A stretch of DNA of 64,000 nucleotides from Paraspadella gotoi (GCA_051294375.1 CM119271.1:4181398-4245397); one strand, 5' to 3'; shown: positions 25,175-37,724, numbered from the stretch's first letter. Numbers and translations: made by a program. The notes: generated by a model not told the origin, from the letters alone.

Positions 25175-25505
25175 GTTGCGCCTCGAGTTACTCGCGGAGG
25201 CATCTCTATAAGTACTTTTCGGGTCGGTCTGTCGTAGCCTGTCTTCGGGTCTGTCCCATTGTTTAAAAATGCTTATAAGTTGCCTATCTAATTGGTTGCT
25301 CTTTTGTTAAGAAAAGAAAAAACCTCAAATCTAAGTGACTTCTTAGCGCCGCCTTTCAGGAAATCCCTAAAACTAAAAGGATAAAAGACGAAAATTTCGA
25401 TGCAGAGCATTGTCATAGATACAAGGGGTAAAAAAGGTTTTTTTAATCATGTTTCATTGTCATTGTTCATGTCTATACAATTGAAAATAAAGTCACTGCG
25501 CGCAA
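25175..25505 (-). mobile_element. Dispersed GTTGCGCCGC element, mirrored copy of copy 3
   Basis: Matches 14103-14420 in reverse complement with about one difference per 15 bases, nearly all single-base insertions or deletions. Its ends are corrupted (GTTGCGCCTCGAGTTACTCG). It should not be counted as an independent insertion. Confidence 0.8.
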
Positions 25506-27900
25506 AGACATTTGAATCACCTTTCTTGTTGTTCCTTTTTATTCTTTTATTTTTATATTTCTCTTTACTCTATTCTTCGGTACTGGTGCAACGCCAAATT
25601 TGAAACCTGCATCTGATTTCTAATCTTCGATCTCCTCACTAAATTAATTTTTACCTAAATAAATATTTCCAAATCTGTTATCCCAGTCCTCAAAGGCCTA
25701 ACCCTAATCCCTTACCCATAATCAAATTCTTTAAAAAATATTTTTTGTTATTTTTTTTTTATTAATTTTTAAAACGAAATTGGTACGCTTTTAAAATATA
25801 TATCGGCCCGTGTCAGTTAACACTTACCAACTAATTAAACTTAACATCCATATTTCTTCTCCTTTCCTTCTCCTTTTCTTCTCCTTACTTGAACCCCATC
25901 CACTCTTACCTTTCTTTTCCGCCCCGCCGTTCGATGTCATTCCCAACCCCTTCCACCCCCCTTCCCGTCCGTCAGACTCCCTTCCTCCTATTACCCCGCG
26001 TCCCCCTCCCCCGGGCCCCCCCAGACGGTATTTCCACTCAAAACTAATTTCGTGAACGTCAAACGTGTTACCTCATTAGTCATCCGTGCCAAATATTGGA
26101 GGCAGGAGGGCGGCCGGTGGCGGCGTGTGGTTGTGCTAGGGTGGCGGTGGTGGCGGCTCTCGGTGGCGGCGTGGCGGAACTAGGAGTGGTTTCGGCTTGG
26201 CTCGGAGGATGAGGTGCTGAGAATGGTGACCTATTGTATTATGTATTCAACTATCTCAAGACCTTACGCATCATCTTCACTCTCCGCCCCTTCTTTTTCA
26301 TCAAAAAGTATATCTACGTGGCCCAGCGAGGTGAATTAGTTTAACCCGCGAACCTTTTTAGGGCTAGGAAAACTCGCATCATTTGGGCGTCTGGTTTGGT
26401 CGAATAAGTGGCTCGTGGTGTAATTAGGTTGTTTGTCTAGGTGGCTTCTTTTAGCCCCTTTTTATTGTTAAAAGTTTTTGACCTTGAGCTTGGAGCATCC
26501 TCGCCATTTTGAGAAGCTCGACCCGCCATGGCGTGGTGCAACACTCTGTGAAGGAGGAGATACATTGCATTCTGCGTGCTTGTCGATGATTACCCATGAG
26601 GGGGAAATTAAGGTCCTTTTACTTGTAGTGAAGAGAGAGAGAGAGATCCTGAAACTCAATTAAATGGAACCGATTCCCAGAAACAATAATATCAAAAATA
26701 ATAAAGAGGCTTTTTATAGCTCCAGAAGGGAAAAACAGATCAACGACCACCCAATATATATAAGAAAAATATAAAAAAATTAAGCATCTTATTTTAATTT
26801 TTCTTACTATATATTGCTCAGAGAAAAAAAAACAAAAACTTCAACTTCGGGTAAATTTGAAAAAGAAAAACTAATCAAATTTTATTAAGTTTGATATTTT
26901 AGATAAGTTTAGCTGAATTATTTCTTGTAATATTCATCTCGGTTGGATACCAACTGCGCAATGCGACATTCTGTTCCATGATGAAAATGATGAGAGCGTG
27001 AAGAGATGAGAGAAAGAATGAGAGAGTAGAGATATGAGAGGAGGACATGAGATGGGTACAATTAGGAGGAACCGAGAAGACGAAAAGGGTAGAGAGAGAG
27101 GACGAGAGAGTGAGAAGAGAGATATAGAGGAGAGAGTATAGATGAGAAACTAGTCCTAGATAATGGTTTGAAGAAGATGAAACTGCTAAATATATTAGAT
27201 TCAAATTATCATTATTCATGACAGATCATACTCACTCAAATGATAAGATTGACACTGAATTTGTTGCTATTTTTAACGCAAATATTGGGTTATTGCTTTT
27301 TGTATTTTTAAAGTGCTCCATATTTAAATTCATAAACAATCCCTTCTAAAACCTTATAAAGACTATAGTCGTAACGGAGAATTTTAGAGGACAATTACAT
27401 TTTACCGCAATGTGTTTTTTTATTGTTTGATCTCTTTGTTTCTTATTAATCTGAAACAATAAAAGGATGGTTAACAACAAACCAACCGCAATAATTTTAA
27501 AATAAAAGCTGGCAAAACAACAACTGGAACGGACAAGCGTCCAACAACGCCGCGCGGATGCTCTAGCGGGTTTACGGACGGGAAGCAATTAAATTTTTTT
27601 TTTACCATAATCCCACTCCTGTTTCCGCGAGACTAGAGTGGACGTGAGAGTGAGAGAGAGAAAAAACAGAGATGAGAGGAGTGAGATGAGAGACAGAGAT
27701 ACAGAACGATTAAGAAAGGGGGACTTAAATACTATAAAAACCCAATAATAGTTTAAAAGACGAAAATGATAAAAAAAAAAAACCTAGGTTGAGGAAGAAG
27801 ATGGAGAAAGGATTATGGGAGGAAAAAATCTTTTACTTACGTCTTAAATTCGCGTTTTTTGATTGGGAGAGGACGCGCGACTGAGAGTGCCGTTGGGCGA

Positions 27901-27964
27901 CGAGAGAGAGAGAGAGAGAAGAGAGAGAGAGATTAGAGAGAGAGAGGAGAGAGAGAGAGAGAGA
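27901..27964 (+). repeat. (GA)n at the outer edge of the right arm
   Basis: Interrupted GA run that mirrors the (CT)n at 12151-12266. Beyond it the arms no longer match. Confidence 0.85.
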
Positions 27965-28385
27965 TTTATCTAAATCGCGTGACACGTATATCGCAAAACC
28001 TATCGGCGTTCGTTGCCTTGACTACGGTTGCCCTCAGTTGACAGCGTCGGCGAACGTTGGCATCGGCGCCGGAAGGGTTAAATCCGGCGAGAGGTTTACT
28101 CCGGCAACGGTGGGAGTTTGCGCCGGCATTCGCATCGGCGAAGGGTTACCTCGGCTGTTCCTGATTCGGTCAAACTTTGAAGAGCAGAGCAGTGGCATGC
28201 TGCTGTCGATGACTATGCAGCTTTATATGCTGCAATTAATGCTGCAGTTGATGCAGAGATTGATACTGCTGTTAATGCTGTAGCTACTTAGTCGTCTAAG
28301 TTTTCTTCGTCATCGCAGGAATTGCCGAGTTCAGCTCGGATTACTGCAAGTCAAGCTAATTAGCTTTATTAGTTAAAAACAAGAA
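27965..28385 (+). other. GC-richer segment with an alanine-rich chance frame
   Basis: Contains repeated GGCGAACGTTGGC/GGCGCCGG words and a tandem-like GCTGCAATTAATGCTGCAGT stretch at 28215-28285. The latter reads AAINAAVDAEIDTAVNA in one frame and Leu/Met-rich in another. No start or splice context decides. Unknown. Confidence 0.3.
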
Positions 28386-28399
28386 AAAAAGATTTTGCT

Positions 28400-28900
28400 T
28401 CACCTCCCTCCTTCTCCTTCTCCTCTTCCTCCTCCTCCTCCTCCTCCTTCTCCTCCTCCTCCTCTTCCTCTTCTTCCCAATCAACCACACCCAATGTCTC
28501 GTCAGTCGCCATCTTTGGCGTTGAGATGCCGATAAATCGGCGGNNNNNNNNNNNNNNNNNNNNNNNNNNNNNNNNNNNNNNNNNNNNNNNNNNNNNNNNN
28601 NNNNNNNNNNNNNNNNNNNNNNNNNNNNNNNNNNNNNNNNNNNNNNNNNNNNNNNNNNNNNNNNNNNNNNNNNNNNNNNNNNNNNNNNNNNNNNNNNNNN
28701 NNNNNNNNNNNNNNNNNNNNNNNNNNNNNNNNNNNNNNNNNNNNNNNNNNNNNNNNNNNNNNNNNNNNNNNNNNNNNNNNNNNNNNNNNNNNNNNNNNNN
28801 NNNNNNNNNNNNNNNNNNNNNNNNNNNNNNNNNNNNNNNNNNNNNNNNNNNNNNNNNNNNNNNNNNNNNNNNNNNNNNNNNNNNTCTCTCTCTCTCTCCA
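28400..28900. repeat. (TCC)n tract and gap
   Basis: CTCCTCCTC runs at 28405-28480. Gap 28544-28884, followed at once by (CT)n, suggests that the missing sequence is also a microsatellite. Confidence 0.8.
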
Positions 28901-29096
28901 AAACTTTCTATTTTTCTCTCTTTGAAACCTTTATTTTCTAGACAAGTTTTATTAACTATTAACGATTAACTATATTCTATTACTTGGTAAACAAAAAGAC
29001 GTTTTTCTCTCTTTGTTGTCGCATCTAATTCCGTTTGAGATTTTCCGTGAAATTGACTTCCTTCATTTCCTTCACTCTTCGTTCGATCATTCTAAA

Positions 29097-29135
<39 letters not shown>

Positions 29136-29140
29136 GTCGA

Positions 29141-29187
<47 letters not shown>

Positions 29188-29215
29188 TAAGAAAGATAGA
29201 AAGAAATAATGAAAG
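29097..29215 (+). repeat. (GAAA)n microsatellite
   Basis: Two pure blocks (29097-29135 and 29145-29187) split by GGTC, then degenerate units. Confidence 0.95.
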
Positions 29216-29276
29216 AATGAATTTTTTTAGCCACGTCCACATTTTCCCTCGCAATCACCGAGTAACTTATCCTTTG

Positions 29277-29288
29277 TCTCTCTCTCTA

Positions 29289-29374
<86 letters not shown>
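29277..29374 (+). repeat. (CT)n microsatellite
   Basis: About 45 CT units with one TATA interruption near the start. Confidence 0.97.
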
Positions 29375-29376
<2 letters not shown>

Positions 29377-29424
29377 AGGTCACGCTTAATGAAGATCGCG
29401 ATCTCGTCTTTGCGGTTTGACCTT

Positions 29425-29535
29425 TCCTCCTCGACCCTGTCGGACCGACCTTGTCGGACCGACCTTGCCGGATCGACCTTGCCGGATCGACCTTGCCAGA
29501 TCGACTTAGCCATTTTGATCCTGATCGGCTTGACC
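29425..29535 (+). repeat. 15-bp minisatellite GACCTTGCCGGATC-like
   Basis: Six or seven diverged units such as GACCTTGTCGGACC and GACCTTGCCGGATC. It keeps a frame open (DRPCRTDLAGSTLPDRP) because the unit is a multiple of 3. Confidence 0.75.
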
Positions 29536-30950
29536 TTGCCGCCTCGATCACGACGGTTCCAACTAACCGGTTTGACCTGGAACCCGGTTCGGACTGACCC
29601 GCTTCAACTTTTGGGTGGGGAAATGATGCGCTAACGAGGTCCGTGAGGAATGACGATGAAATGATGTCTTGAGACATGAGAGGGAAAAAGGGTATTTTTA
29701 ATCGCGATGATGCTTCATACGCTGTATTTTGTATACCGTATACGCATTACACAGTATACATATACAGCATATACAATATTTAATGCCAGAAAATAACGCA
29801 TCGAAAAGACGCTTTGCTTGTTTTTGAAAATAACTACTAAAATAATAGGTTAAAAAATGAAATGAACTTGTCTATAAAAAGCGATAATTTTAAATGATAG
29901 GTTCTAAACAAAAAAAAAATAAATGGCCATTGGCCAATGGAGACTTTAAATTAAAGTCACAAAGATAATTTTAACGCTACGAAAAAAAAAACTGCATGCA
30001 AATTTCGCAGTCGTACTGACCTCCCGGAAGATTCCGTGGATGACGCTAATTTCGCAGATTTGAAGGAGAAAAGAAAGAGAAGAGGAAGAGGGAGAGAAAA
30101 GCCTGTTGGGAGAAAGGGAGGAATTTGTATTATGAGTTGAAGGTCGGGACGAAACGAAACGAAATACAATTATGTTTATATCGTTTAGTTAAATAGTAGC
30201 TTAAATTTCATTGTAGTAATTTTAATCAATGTGAGAACTAAGTTATTAGTAAATACAGCGAACTACGACTTTTTGTTTCTCGCAAAATCGCAACTGATGT
30301 TTTTGTTTGTTTTTTTTGTTTTAAAACAAAAATTAAGAAATATATTAACTAATAGTAACAGTATTAAAGATGTATCACTCGTCATAAAATAATTGAGCTC
30401 CGTCTTTAATCAGTCATAAAAGGTCAGAAAGGTATTAGTAAACTAAAGCGAAAACTTCGACTGTTCATTCTTTATTTCCTAATTATTTAATTGTTTATCT
30501 GTTTTCGATATTCGTTCATATTGTTTCGACCTCCGTTTCCGGTTGACCCTTCGTTTAATAATTTGTTTTTTTCTCTCTTCTACCGATAATCCCCTCATTT
30601 TTCGCTCCATCTCTCTCCTTCAGATTTAGTGCTTGATCCGTTTATCCGATCTACTCATTCGCCCTTTTTTTTTTAGCGTCTTAGCTCCACTTAGCCGCTC
30701 CACTTATCCGCTCTTTGTATCTTCTCCTTTTATGTCTTCGCTATCCCCACTCTCGCTACGCACAAATACATAATATTTTTTCTGTATTTTTTTTACCATT
30801 TTAGACTTATCCTATTATTTTTTTCTTTTAAGATTTTCTTGCTCCTCATTTTTTCTCGAAATTTTTACCTTTTTTTTTTTACCTTTTTTTCCCCTTTCCT
30901 CCTTTTCCTAATTTCCCAATATTCTATCATCCATCTCTATCTTCATTTCA
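29536..30950. other. AT-rich intergenic DNA
   Basis: Includes a TATAC/GTATAC-rich patch near 29710-29785. No gene supported. Confidence 0.5.
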
Positions 30951-31086
30951 AGCCCTCCGTCCATCCATCTATCCATCCGTCCGTCCGTCCATCCATCTTT
31001 CCATCTCTGCCCCGATTTAACGAGTTTCTCAATATCCTTTCCCCTCCGCTTTTCCGATACAAGTTATCCTTCTCCGTCGATATTTC

Positions 31087-31172
<86 letters not shown>

Positions 31173-31290
31173 ACACACACTCGCACAAACCACAAAAAAA
31201 AGTCAGATTTTTATCTCAGAGTTGTGCCAATATTTTTTTTCCCTCTCTCTTGTTCATTTATTCCGGTCATAAAAAGAAAGACTATAACCG

Positions 31291-31341
<51 letters not shown>

Positions 31342-31345
31342 CTCT
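30951..31345 (+). repeat. (TCCA/TCCG)n, (CT)n and (CGT)n microsatellites
   Basis: CCATCCATC/CCGTCCGTC at 30955-31005, CT at 31090-31163, CGT at 31293-31341. A 227-residue frame across them is an artefact. Confidence 0.9.
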
Positions 31346-31833
31346 TTTTTTAATTTTTATTTTTTCCCTTTTTTTTTCATCTTTATTTTTCTTTTTTCTT
31401 TTTCTCTCTCTCCCTCTTCCTCTTCATTTTATTCTTCTTCTTCCTTCCTCGTTTTTACGACATTTTGTCCGAAACGAGTCTCCGTGGGCACCATGAAAAG
31501 TCACGTGACCGCGCGACTGTAAAGAACCGCGCAAAAACTTTTCCAAGACTTTAATCCTCCATGTTTATCTCCGAACCAGACTCCCCTCTCCCCCCCCCAC
31601 ACTCGTATCCTAGCGACGCGAATGTCGTTGTTGTGGTTGTTGTCGTTGTCTCTCGTTGTCCTGGTTTCCAGAGCAAGCGGTCGCAAAGGGATTCGTCGAC
31701 TTTATCCCACAAATTTTTGTTGCCGTTTTTGATGTTATCTCTTTGTGATTGTTGTTGTAGAATATTCCAATTTGGTTTCGTTTATTGTTCTCGAACGGCA
31801 ATCAAATTTCCTCGTTTGCTAGGAGAAAAATAA
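31346..31833. other. Intergenic, nothing convincing
   Basis: T/C-rich first half. The second half is mixed with TGTTG repeats near 31620-31660. Confidence 0.5.
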
Positions 31834-32160
31834 GTTGCGCCGCAGTGAGCGCCTTGGCACGTGTATTTCTCGTGACATAACGTGACGTGACATGACGTGA
31901 CGTGACATGACTACATGACTGCAATAACTTTCTTAGTCCGTGTATTTCAGACACGCACTGCATCAGAATTTTTTTCTTTTTTTATTCTTTACAGTTTTAG
32001 GATTTCCTGAAGACGGCGCTAGCACTCCCTTAGATTTCAGGTTTTTTCCTGTCTTTACAAACGAACAACCAACTATAGGCGAGTTATGAGCATGTTTAAC
32101 GTAAGTGGAACAGACCGATTGACAGACATACCGACCGACCGACCGACAGACCGACCGAAA
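31834..32160 (+). mobile_element. Dispersed GTTGCGCCGC element, copy 4 (lacks right end)
   Basis: GTTGCGCCGCAGTGAGC, then an expanded (ACGTGACATGACGTG)n stretch (31878-31920), the core GGATTTCCTGAAGACGGCGC, and a (GACC)n stretch. It breaks off at about 32160 before the palindromic right end. Confidence 0.82.
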
Positions 32161-32252
32161 AAAAAAGGAGAAATTTGAAAGAGAGAAAAATGAAAGAAGA
32201 AAGTAAGTTTGCTTCGCGTCGCAGGTGCCGAACGCGACGACGCGATACTTAC

Positions 32253-32322
32253 CCGCCGTCCAAGTGCACCTGTTATACGGCGTCTCTTTTTTTGTTTCTC
32301 CGCCTCCCTGCTGATCCCAGAC
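32253..32322 (-). CDS. Candidate internal exon, 70 nt, product unknown
   Basis: On the minus strand CCTTTCCCAG precedes 70 bases that end at GTAAGT (32252-32247). The first frame reads VWDQQGGGETKKETPYNRCT and then WTA, ending in phase 1. A second frame is also open and Arg/Lys-rich. No family is recognised and no partner exon was found nearby, so this is a splice-signal-based guess. Confidence 0.22.
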
Positions 32323-32550
32323 CTGGGAAAGGCGAAAAGGCGGCGACGTTGGCGAACTAAGTGACTTTTTGCCTCACTCGCTCGAAGCTGCCCGCTTTAT
32401 AGAGAGGGAGAGGTCAAACGTTCAAGTCCCGTTCCTTACTCGCTGATCCTTGCCTTTGAATTTACCAAATTGCCTGATATTAGAAATTTCCTCGGTATTT
32501 TTGTAGTCGGGCATTGCCTAAGTTCACCCCGCCTATAAGCATGACTCTTT

Positions 32551-32800
32551 CAGTTGTGACCCGATGGCTCATTGAGTAAAGCCATCAGCTCATGACCACT
32601 AGGTACCGGGTTCAATCCCAACCCGGTACCTACCCTCCGGGAAGAGTGAGGACGGCCTTAAGCCACCTTGGGGGCGTGGCAAACCCTCAAGCCTGGTTCC
32701 AAGCCCAGGACCCGTTCCATGTCTGCTAGAGGGGGTTATAGAAGTTACGGATAGTCATCTTCTGCCCACTTAGCGCCTTATCCACATTTTTTTTTAAGGC
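32551..32800 (+). mobile_element. tRNA-derived SINE, copy 1
   Basis: The head has an A-box-like TGGCTCATTGAG (32565-32576) and a consensus B box GGTTCAATCCC (32609-32619), spaced as in a tRNA gene. The B box sits in the arms ACCGG...CCGGT. A non-tRNA body follows (GGACGGCCTTAAGCCACCTT, CCAGGACCCGTTCC, AGTCATCTTCTGCCCACTTA), ending at a T-run near 32800. The body matches the reverse copy at 42065-42245. The head resembles a tRNA, but the cloverleaf is not intact, so this is not a tRNA gene. Confidence 0.65.
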
Positions 32801-34966
32801 TGCTTCGTTTCCTAACTCCCTTAGGCCACGGTGGAGTTGGAGAGAAAAATGGCGAACAAAATGAGATTGAAATCGGAAAAGCGAATGGAATCGAATTGGC
32901 TAATTACACAATGCGTCACTCATTTTATAGTAGGGAAAGAGAGAGAGAAAAAGATATTTGGAAAAAAAAAAAAAAAAANNNNNNNNNNNNNNNNNNNNNN
33001 NNNNNNNNNNNNNNNNNNNNNNNNNNNNNNNNNNNNNNNNNNNNNNNNNNNNNNNNNNNNNNNNNNNNNNNNNNNNNNNNNNNNNNNNNNNNNNNNNNNN
33101 NNNNNNNNNNNNNNNNNNNNNNNNNNNNNNNNNNNNNNNNNNNNNNNNNNNNNNNNNNNNNNNNNNNNNNNNNNNNNNNNNNNNNNNNNNNNNNNAAATA
33201 AGCTATCTTGTCCCTGACTTTGGACAGGCTTTTTATATAATACTACCAAGGATCTCCAATCCAAACTCAATTACTCGTCCGCCCATTTCGTATCCTTACC
33301 TTACCTTACCTTACCTTCCCAAAGACTTAGAACCTGTGATCCTTGCACTTCCCCCTTCACAGATAAATCTTGCCGCAATCCCAGCGTCGGAGAATAAAAT
33401 AAATCCCGCTTCTGTTACTAACAGTGTTAGAAAATGTCATCGAATCAAAAAATCAAAAAAAAATCCTAGCTCCGTCAAAGAATTTTGCCGTGGCTCAAAA
33501 AAAAACCTAACAAGATCCGGATAATTTAAAGTCGCCCGGCGGAAACTCCAGCAAAGAGCGGGTAATCTCGGTACCGGAAGAGAATCTCGGCACTCGGCAT
33601 CTCTCCTATTCTTCTTCTCTTTTACCAAATCCTTTCTTCCCTTCTCTTTCTTCTCCTCTTTTCCTCCTCTCTATATAACAATTCTTTTTCTCATCCCTCT
33701 TTACTTATTTTTTTTTGTATTCTTTATTTACGCCTTATTTTTTTTATATCAGCTTTTCGTCTTAATTTCTCTGTCTTACTTTCTACCACACCACACGGAT
33801 TTTTGCAAACTTCATCCCATCATCTTTACGGATTCCTCCAACTCCACCCCCCCCCGAAATTCCATCAAGCTCCAACCCCCACCAGCTTTTCATCTCTCCA
33901 TCTCATCTCACTCCACCCCCAGAGTTCCTCCAGTTCCATCTACATTACAAAATATTTCCTTAATTTTCAACTATACATATTTCTTTCCTTTACTTTCTTT
34001 TCCTTCTTAGCTTTCTTTGCTTTTTCCGCTTTTTCTCCGCCATTCCTCCTTATTTTTCGTCCGCTCCAACACCAAAGCTACTTTTTTTTCGTTTTTCTAC
34101 TTCTGCCAATTCCACAACAGGATTTGGTTCCATTATTTCTTCTTCTTTCTCAATTCCGTATTTTCTTCAAACGCCACCCTTACCGCCTCCTCTTCCTCCT
34201 CCTCCTCCTCCTCCTCAACTCCGTCCCCGATATTTGATTGACGTCGTAAAGACGTTTTACGAACACGCGTTCTTCCTTTCTTTCCTTTCTTTCCTTTTTT
34301 TTTGGCCTTTTTTTTTCGAAAAGGAATTTTTTGTTCTTCTTCGCGCAAGCGACTTACTACCGCTTTTATGTTTTTTTTGGTTAATTTATAAAAAAACATT
34401 TTAAAATGTTTAAATTACATAGCATTTTTATAAATGTTTTAAAAATGATAAAGTAAATAAAGTAATTTTTTTTAAAAGTCACAACGATATTTAACATCAA
34501 AAATCTAAGTTTTTTTGGTAAAAATGATAAAAGTAAAAACTTAAATTTCTAATATATACAGTATCGGAAACCTAGAATGTCGTAAGACTGTACATGGAAT
34601 AACTTTTCTATTTATAGGTACACAAATAGTATATCATCAAACCTTAAAAAATATATCATCAAACCTAATTTTTAATGAATTTTAAATACAACTACTGAAT
34701 TAAAAAAATATTTTTTAAAAGCTGTTTAAAGCTTATAATATTTCCGGCCATTTTCAAGTCAGGCCGGAGCCATTGGCTTTTCTTTTGAGTTCCCCAAAAC
34801 CGAAATGACTTTCTCTTCCGTTTGGCAAAAACACGAGAAATTGTTACTTCGTACTATTCGGTTTGGAGTTTGGAAAGGAGGGCGCCGTAAAAGGTTTTAT
34901 GAAACGCATCTGAACCACGACGAAATTGGGACTTTTTACTTTTCTTGACTCTACAATGAAATGTAA
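32801..34966. other. Gap and pyrimidine-rich intergenic DNA
   Basis: Gap 32979-33195. A (CTTAC)n run lies at 33297-33318, T/C-rich DNA at 33600-34350, a (CTC)n run at 34190-34215, then AT-rich DNA. No gene is supported. Confidence 0.5.
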
Positions 34967-35511
34967 AACAAAAATAAAGTTACAATCACAAATTTTCATT
35001 TGTTTGATATTTAAACGAATCANNNNNNNNNNNNNNNNNNNNNNNNNNNNNNNNNNNNNNNNNNNNNNNNNNNNNNNNNNNNNNNNNNNNNNNNNNNNNN
35101 NNNNNNNNNNNNNNNNNNNNNNNNNNNNNNNNNNNNNNNNNNNNNNNNNNNNNNNNNNNNNNNNNNNNNNNNNNNNNNNNNNNNNNNNNNNNNNNNNNNN
35201 NNNNNNNNNNNNNNNNNNNNNNNNNNNNNNNNNNNNNNNNNNNNNNNNGTTTTTTTTTTATTTCTTTTTTTTTTCTCGAGTTTGGCTTCGCGATCGACGA
35301 ACGTCCATCTTTCTGGGATTTGCCCTTTTCTTTGGCTTTTTGTCCTCAATGTTTGTTTGGATCTGTTTTGCTTTTCAATTTGTTTTTTTTTATTGTTTTC
35401 TTACAATTTATGGTTTTCTTTTCTCGAAGCTCATTCGTTCCTTCTTTCACTAGAAGTCGGAAGATTTCGTATTTGTTATTTTTACTGATGGTTTGGTTTT
35501 CCTTTGGTCTG

Positions 35512-35610
<99 letters not shown>

Positions 35611-36320
35611 AATACATTCAGTCTCCCTTCATTTATCTTCTCTTCTCTTTTCTTTTATCCCCTCATGTTTTCTTTAAAAGAGGAAGATTAAAACAAAAAT
35701 AAGGTTACACAAATTTCATTTGTTTGATAGTTTAAACGAATCCAATCTGAATAAAATATAATCGTTTGGTAGATATTTTATTTCTTGCAGTAATTTTTGA
35801 TAACGTTAGTGTTAATTAAGTAAAAGTTTAAGAGTTGAGTCTCAGTTAAAATCCGAACTTCTCGGATAAATTGACTGAGTAGAATTTTTGAATCTTCGGT
35901 TTTTTTTTATTTCCTTTTTTTTTTCTCGAGTTTGGCTTCGCGATCGACGAACGTCATCTTTCTGGGATTTGCCCTTTTCTTTGGCTTTTGTCCTCAATTT
36001 TGTTTGATCTTTTTGCTTTTCAATTTGTTTTTTTTTTATTGTTTTCTTACAATTTATGGTTTTCTTTCTCGAAGCTCATTCTTCCTATTTTCACTAGAAG
36101 TCGGAAGATTTCGTATTGTTATTTACTGATGGTTGGGTTTCTTTGGTCTGTCTTCTTTTTTTTTTTTTCTTTCCTTCTTTCTTTCTTCTTTTTCTTTCTT
36201 TTTTCTTCTTTCTCTTTTGTCTTTAATCTTTCTTTTCTTCTTTCTATACATTCAGTCTCCTTCATTTATATCTTCTCATTCCTTTTCTTTTATTTCCTCA
36301 ATTGTTTTCTTTTAATAATG
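34967..36320 (+). repeat. Gap-associated tandem duplication (two units of about 0.65 kb)
   Basis: Unit A (34967-35690) and unit B (35691-36320) both start AAACAAAAATAA-GTTACA and share CTCGAGTTTGGCTTCGCGAT, ACAATTTATGGTTTTCTT and CATTCAGTCTCC. B mostly lacks single bases relative to A. The N run in A (35023-35248) sits exactly where B has 149 bases of sequence. A (TTTC)n array fills 35513-35610 of A and is degraded in B. Confidence 0.85.
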
Positions 36321-36360
36321 CCCATCTCTCTCTCATCTCCCTCCTCTTTCTCGTTCATCG

Positions 36361-36397
<37 letters not shown>

Positions 36398-37100
36398 CTC
36401 TTCTTCTCTCTCTCCTCTCTTCTCCAGCTCCCTCACCCCTTCTTCCCTCCCCTGTTCCCTCTCTGCTTTTCCACTGTCTCATTTGTCTTCACCAACCACG
36501 CTCGCACACGTTTCTCCCCTGCCGTCGATTACGGCGAACAACGAAGCTCTGAATGTTTATGTTTTTGTTCTGTCTCCTAACGATGTTTTTTTTTTTTTCT
36601 CCGCTCGGCGCGATCGAGTGCCCTAAATTAACTACGGGTACTCCTCTTGGGCTGTCTCGACGCATCGCCGCCTCAAATAAGGTGTGTATTTCTATGTTAT
36701 ATTATATCCCGAGGAGAAACTCGCTCCCACTCCTCTGTTTCTTTTCTCCCTCTCCTTCTCCTTCTCTCCCGTGTCAGTGTCTCCTCTCTCTCTCTCTCTC
36801 TTCTCCTTGCTCGGGATCCGTCTCTCTTCTCTCTCTTTCTCTCTCTCTCTCTATTCTCTTCTCTCTCCTGCTCTCTCTCTCTCTCTCTCTTTTTCTCTCT
36901 CGCCTTCTCTCTCTCTCTCGTTCTCTCACGNNNNNNNNNNNNNNNNNNNNNNNNNCTCTCTCTCTCTCTCTCTACGGAAAAACCTTTTCCGTGTCGCTTC
37001 GTCTCATGAATTATTCAACGCTGAATTGACACGCGTTTCCGTTTAACAAAAATTTACCCGTTGCGCCATCTAACGTCGGCGAGGTGCTCTTTCATTTTTT
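36321..37100 (+). repeat. (CT)n-rich region with a 25-N gap
   Basis: CT runs at 36363-36393 and 36780-36975 around the gap at 36931-36955. The segment 36600-36680 is less repetitive and has an AAG|GTGTGT donor-like word, but no acceptor was found. Confidence 0.8.
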
Positions 37101-37468
37101 AACGCGGTTTTTTTTTTGTTGCTATGAGAATATATTTGATTATAAATACATTAGTAAATGTTTTAAACAAAGATTAATTTATATACTTCAGTTTTACGTC
37201 CACGGAAAAGATTTGTTAAAAATATGGACATAAAATATTGACTTAAAATACTTAAAATCAAGTCAAGTTTAAAATCTTTTATAGGGAAATTAAATGAAAT
37301 AAATTAGATTAAGATAAATTAGATTATATTAAATTTGAATTCAAATCTTTTGCCTAGGTACGGTGGGTTATACGAAGAGGCGACGGAAAAACCGCGAGAT
37401 AGAAATAAATAACCGGAGTTCGTTTCCCGCCAAAATGTCATTTTTAATTAAGTTGCCGCGTTATTGGA

Positions 37469-37471
<3 letters not shown>
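37101..37471. other. AT-rich DNA, nothing seen
   Basis: No gene or repeat stands out. Confidence 0.5.
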
Positions 37472-37509
<38 letters not shown>

Positions 37510-37724
37510 GAAAAAGGTAAAGGGGATAATTAAGAAAGTGGAACGAGGTAATAAAGACTGGTGAAGAAGATAATTGGGTGAGTGAGACTGAGATGGATAC
37601 AATTGGGTGAGATACTCGACCTCGGTATAATTAATACGACGCCGATAAAGTTAAGGGGTTTGGCCTCGCCTTTAAGAAGGTAAAGTATGGAGAGAGGGAG
37701 AGAGGGACTGAGAGAGTGAGAGAG

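Larger units (their letters stand above)
20240..27964 (-). repeat. Right arm of the large inverted duplication
   Basis: Reverse complement of 12158-17870, with many insertions, deletions and homopolymer-length differences. Examples in the dispersed element inside the arms: GGATTTCC versus GGGATTTCC, GAAGGCGG versus GAAAGGCGG, GACCGA versus GACCCGA. In the phrases that other genomic copies let me check, the right arm is more often the odd one out. No gene is supported, and its open frames are chance. Confidence 0.8.

Noticed and set aside
32551-32630. Functional tRNA gene
   Set aside because: The stems do not close and the sequence continues into a repeat body shared with 42065-42245, so a SINE fits better.
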